A DNA stretch of 64,000 bases. It comes from Bacteroidota bacterium. Lineage in GTDB: Bacteria; Bacteroidota; Bacteroidia; Cytophagales; Cyclobacteriaceae. Below the pieces are notes generated by a model that was not told the DNA's origin, ran no database searches, and saw only the letters and a program-made list of their open reading frames with translations. This document shows, in pieces, positions 61,166-64,000 of this stretch. The number at the start of each line of letters is the position of its first letter. Within the stretch, counting starts at the first letter, position 1. The DNA lies in contig JAFDYT010000017.1 of the NCBI GenBank assembly GCA_018266055.1, forward strand, positions 1 through 64,000. The letters run 5' to 3'. The position numbers and the translations under genes are program-made.

Positions 61166-63868
61166 TTAGTTGTAAGACAAATTAGGAGCTAGCCATCGTT
61201 CAGTTTCAGCTAAGGTTGCGCCTTTACGAGAAGCATATTCCTCCACCTGGTCTTTCTCAATTTTTCCTAATCCAAAATACTTTGATTGTGGATGTGAAAA
61301 ATAATAACCACTCACTGAGGAGGCCGGATACATCGCAAAAGACTCAGTCAGTTTAATACCTAATTCCTCTGCTTTCAATAAATCGAAAATGGTTCGCTTC
61401 TCTGTGTGATCTGGGCAAGCCGGGTAACCCGGAGCTGGACGAATGCCTTGATATTTCTCTTCAATTAATTCTTCCGCACTCGCATTCTCGTTGTGAGCAT
61501 ATCCCCAATATTCGGTCCTCACTTTCTGATGCAGTAATTCTGCAAAAGCCTCTGCAAGCCGGTCTGCCAAAGCTTTGGCCATAATTTCAGAATAATCATC
61601 ATGGTCGGCTTTGAATTTTTCTATCAGGTTCTCAAGACCGATCCCTGCTGTCACAGCAAACATGCCGATATAATCTGCTTTATCCTTGGTGGCAGGTCGA
61701 ATTAAGTCAGAAAGGCAAAAATTGGGAAGACCTTCTGCCTTTTTGTTTTGCTGACGAAGAAAGTGAAGTGTGCCAATTTCCTTTTGTCCGTTTTCATTGT
61801 GTAATACAACATCATCTGTAGCTGTTGAATGGCACGGATAAATGGCAATCACACCATTGGCCTGCAAACTTTTGTTCCGAATAATCTGCGCAAGCATTTG
61901 TTGAGCATCATTGAAAAGCTTTTTGGCTTCATGCCCTACTACTTCATCTTCCAAAATTTTAGGATATCTTCCAGCAAGCATCCACGTCTGGAAGAAAGGA
62001 GTCCAGTCAATGTATTTTGCGATCTCTTCGAGTGAGTAATTTTCAAGCGTCTTTTTACCAATTATCTTGGGGGCAAGGACCTCAGAAGAATTCCAATCAA
62101 TATTCACTTTGTTTTTCCTTGCCTCGGCTAAAGGAATATAGTTTTTAAGCTGTTGTCTTCCTTCGTGATCCTTTCGCATCGCCTGGTACTCACTCTTCAT
62201 CTTTTGCTGGAATGACTCTCTAGTATTCGGGCTGATCAGTTCACTGGCTACTGGCACGGATCGCGAAGCATCAAGAACATGAACCACCGGGCCACTATAC
62301 ACTGGGTCAATCTTTACGGCCGTATGAATGCGCGATGTAGTGGCTCCTCCAATCAACAATGGCAATTTCATTTTCTCGTGCTCCATCTCCTTGGCCACGT
62401 GAACCATTTCATCGAGTGATGGAGTGATCAAACCGCTCAATCCGACTACGTCTACTTTTTCGCGTTTGGCGGCTTCAATGATTTTCTCGGTCGGTACCAT
62501 TACCCCAAGGTCAATCACCTCGTAATTGTTACACGATAATACTACGCCAACTATGTTTTTTCCAATATCGTGTACATCGCCTTTTACTGTGGCAAGCAAA
62601 ATCCGGGCATTCGGTTTACCCACCATTCCTGACTTCTTTTTTTCCTCTTCCAAAAACGGCGTTAGGTAGGCCACAGATTTTTTCATCACACGGGCACTCT
62701 TTACGACCTGAGGCAAAAACATCTTACCGGCGCCAAACAAATCGCCTACGATGTTCATTCCATTCATCAACGGTCCTTCTATAACGTGGAGTGGTTTTTC
62801 ATATTTGAGTCGAGCTTCCTCAGTGTCTGCGTCAATAAAGTCGATGATCCCTTTTACCAAAGCGTGATTAAGGCGCTCTTCAACTGTTCCTTTGCGCCAT
62901 TCATCATCGGCTTCTTTCTTTTTCGCAGCGCCTTTAACAGTCTCCGCAAATTCAAGCAAACGCTCTGTGGAATCCTCACGCCGGTTGAGCAGAACATCCT
63001 CTACCCTTTCAAGTAAATCTTTTGGAATCTCATCATACACTTCGAGCATGGTTGGGTTTACAATGCCCATGTCCATACCGTTTTTGATTGCATGGTAAAG
63101 AAACGCCGAGTGCATTGCTTCACGCACCAACTGATTCCCTCTGAAGCTAAAGGAGACGTTGCTCACACCGCCACTGACATGCGCATGCGGCAAGTTTTCA
63201 CGAATCCATTTCGCAGCCTTAAAAAAGTCCACCGCGTAATTGCGATGCTCTTCAATGCCGGTAGCCACAGGAAAAATATTAGGATCGAATATGATGTCTT
63301 CGGGCGGGAACTTGATTTTCTGAGTAAGGATGTCATACGCACGCTTACAAATGGAAATTCGTCGCTCGTAAGTATCAGCCTGGCCGTGCTCATCAAACGC
63401 CATTACCACCGTGGCAGCGCCATACCGCTTCACCAGTTTTGCCTGGCGGATAAACTCTTCTTCTCCACCCTTCAAGCTGATAGAGTTGACTATTCCCTTA
63501 CCCTGCAAGCATTTCAGACCCGCTTCGATGACTTCCCACTTCGAGGAGTCGATCATCACCGGAACCGCGGCAATTTCAGGCTCTGACGCCATCAGGTTAA
63601 GATACTTGATCATCGCCTGTTTGGAGTCGAGCATCCCTTCGTCCATGTTCACATCAATTACCTGAGCGCCACCACGCACTTGCTCCAAAGCCACTTCCAA
63701 TGCCTGATCGAACTTGTCTTCTTTTATCAGTTTTAAGAATTTGGCGGAGCCCGTTACATTCGTGCGTTCGCCAATATTCACAAAGTTTGAAGCTGGTGTA
63801 ATGACTACAGCCTCAAACCCGCTGAGCTTCAAGGGTACTTGCTTACTAGTTGTTTCTTGTACTGACAT
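61166..63868 (-). CDS. metH: Methionine synthase, methyl-THF/cobalamin/activation subunit
   Basis: The protein has 900 residues. It corresponds to the E. coli MetH region from the pterin-binding domain onward. The pterin domain (about 15-290) has '[20 protein letters not shown]' and '[18 protein letters not shown]'. The cobalamin cap and binding domains (about 330-600) have '[18 protein letters not shown]' (the DxHxxG motif with the cobalt-binding His) and '[21 protein letters not shown]'. The AdoMet activation domain (about 640-900) has '[16 protein letters not shown]'. The homocysteine-binding domain is missing because it is encoded by the separate gene just upstream, so this is a split enzyme rather than a truncation. 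Confidence 0.96.
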   Translation of the reverse strand: MSVQETTSKQVPLKLSGFEAVVITPASNFVNIGERTNVTGSAKFLKLIKEDKFDQALEVALEQVRGGAQVIDVNMDEGMLDSKQAMIKYLNLMASEPEIAAVPVMIDSSKWEVIEAGLKCLQGKGIVNSISLKGGEEEFIRQAKLVKRYGAATVVMAFDEHGQADTYERRISICKRAYDILTQKIKFPPEDIIFDPNIFPVATGIEEHRNYAVDFFKAAKWIRENLPHAHVSGGVSNVSFSFRGNQLVREAMHSAFLYHAIKNGMDMGIVNPTMLEVYDEIPKDLLERVEDVLLNRREDSTERLLEFAETVKGAAKKKEADDEWRKGTVEERLNHALVKGIIDFIDADTEEARLKYEKPLHVIEGPLMNGMNIVGDLFGAGKMFLPQVVKSARVMKKSVAYLTPFLEEEKKKSGMVGKPNARILLATVKGDVHDIGKNIVGVVLSCNNYEVIDLGVMVPTEKIIEAAKREKVDVVGLSGLITPSLDEMVHVAKEMEHEKMKLPLLIGGATTSRIHTAVKIDPVYSGPVVHVLDASRSVPVASELISPNTRESFQQKMKSEYQAMRKDHEGRQQLKNYIPLAEARKNKVNIDWNSSEVLAPKIIGKKTLENYSLEEIAKYIDWTPFFQTWMLAGRYPKILEDEVVGHEAKKLFNDAQQMLAQIIRNKSLQANGVIAIYPCHSTATDDVVLHNENGQKEIGTLHFLRQQNKKAEGLPNFCLSDLIRPATKDKADYIGMFAVTAGIGLENLIEKFKADHDDYSEIMAKALADRLAEAFAELLHQKVRTEYWGYAHNENASAEELIEEKYQGIRPAPGYPACPDHTEKRTIFDLLKAEELGIKLTESFAMYPASSVSGYYFSHPQSKYFGLGKIEKDQVEEYASRKGATLAETERWLAPNLSYN

Positions 63869-63873
63869 AGTCG

Positions 63874-64000
63874 TTAAATGCTTTCTTCTACCGGAGCTGA
63901 ATGAATTACACGTGGTTTATATTTCTTTGCCGCTTCCGCAATTTTGCGGATGTGATCCGGCGTGGAGCCGCAGCATCCTCCCACAATATTCACCAGTCCT
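63874..64000 (-). CDS. metH: Homocysteine-binding subunit of split methionine synthase (partial)
   Basis: Only the last 41 codons are in the window, as the gene runs off the right edge. They encode '[20 protein letters not shown]' and a short tail ending 'APVEESI'. '[11 protein letters not shown]' is the C-terminal zinc-ligand Cys-Cys motif of the homocysteine S-methyltransferase domain, corresponding to MetH module 1. Its stop lies 5 bases before the start of the main MetH gene. It transfers the methyl group to homocysteine with the cobalamin subunit; the two proteins must associate. Confidence 0.92.
   Translation of the reverse strand, partial: GLVNIVGGCCGSTPDHIRKIAEAAKKYKPRVIHSAPVEESI

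Noticed and set aside
63868-63874. metH as a truncated or broken gene lacking its N-terminus
   Set aside because: The missing domain is encoded just upstream with an intact stop and a short gap, which fits a natural split.

Overview
The window looks like chromosomal DNA of a Bacteroidota member, most likely of the Cytophagales. The evidence is a SusC/SusD pair, several TonB receptors with carboxypeptidase-like N-terminal domains, the gliding protein GldC, families mostly confined to this phylum (DUF4421, DUF3098, START-like), almost no Shine-Dalgarno sites, and Bacteroidota-type promoters (TTG, about 20 nt, TAnnTTTG). I see no phage, insertion sequence, CRISPR array or conjugation gene. The species cannot be named from the sequence alone.

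Layout. 1-3.1 kb: a 21-bp tandem repeat at the left edge, an Fn3-like protein, a composite repeat of 7-bp units, a coiled-coil lipoprotein and an unrecognised protein. 3.1-7.9 kb: an orphan SusC/SusD pair. 8-13 kb: a membrane-anchored double DJ-1/PfpI protein with a YHS domain, a small secreted protein, a membrane LytTR regulator, and a coupled pair of a TraB/TIKI-like protein and a CPBP-like membrane protein. 13-18.4 kb: a His-rich small protein beside a His-rich TonB receptor, a frameshifted YWKNG-repeat lipoprotein and an unknown secreted protein. 18.4-24.7 kb: a second copy of the composite repeat, then an arabinan-degrading operon (GH51, GH127, GH146-type). 24.8-29.8 kb: an outer membrane DUF4421 protein, a TPR protein, a lipid acyltransferase, a fatty acid desaturase and a dicarboxylate/amino-acid symporter.

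29.8-42.9 kb holds a long minus-strand operon for alpha-glucan metabolism by the GlgE route: Ku, a lipoprotein alpha-amylase, GlgE, a TreS-maltokinase fusion, GlgB, MarC and a GH57 enzyme. The TreS half carries Ser where the GH13 nucleophile Asp should be, while its maltokinase half looks intact. Maltose may therefore reach the kinase from amylase action rather than from trehalose. Across a tRNA-Met lie pgi, pfkA and a ROK sugar kinase, which would link this glucan store to glycolysis.

47.5-60.1 kb is mostly housekeeping on the plus strand: a thioesterase, a DUF2147 protein, an ECF sigma factor with its probable anti-sigma factor, ftsX-DUF3098-uppP-truB-ribF, a two-subunit CoA transferase, gldC, and a TonB receptor paired with an SGNH-hydrolase lipoprotein. 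60.2-64 kb (minus) holds metF and a split metH, whose homocysteine-binding subunit runs off the right edge.

The main points for a second look are the TreS domain without its nucleophile, the 7-bp inverted-polarity repeat element found at two loci, the PfpI-PfpI-YHS fusion with a degenerate first domain, and a set of genes whose -7 box lies only 4-6 nt from the start codon.
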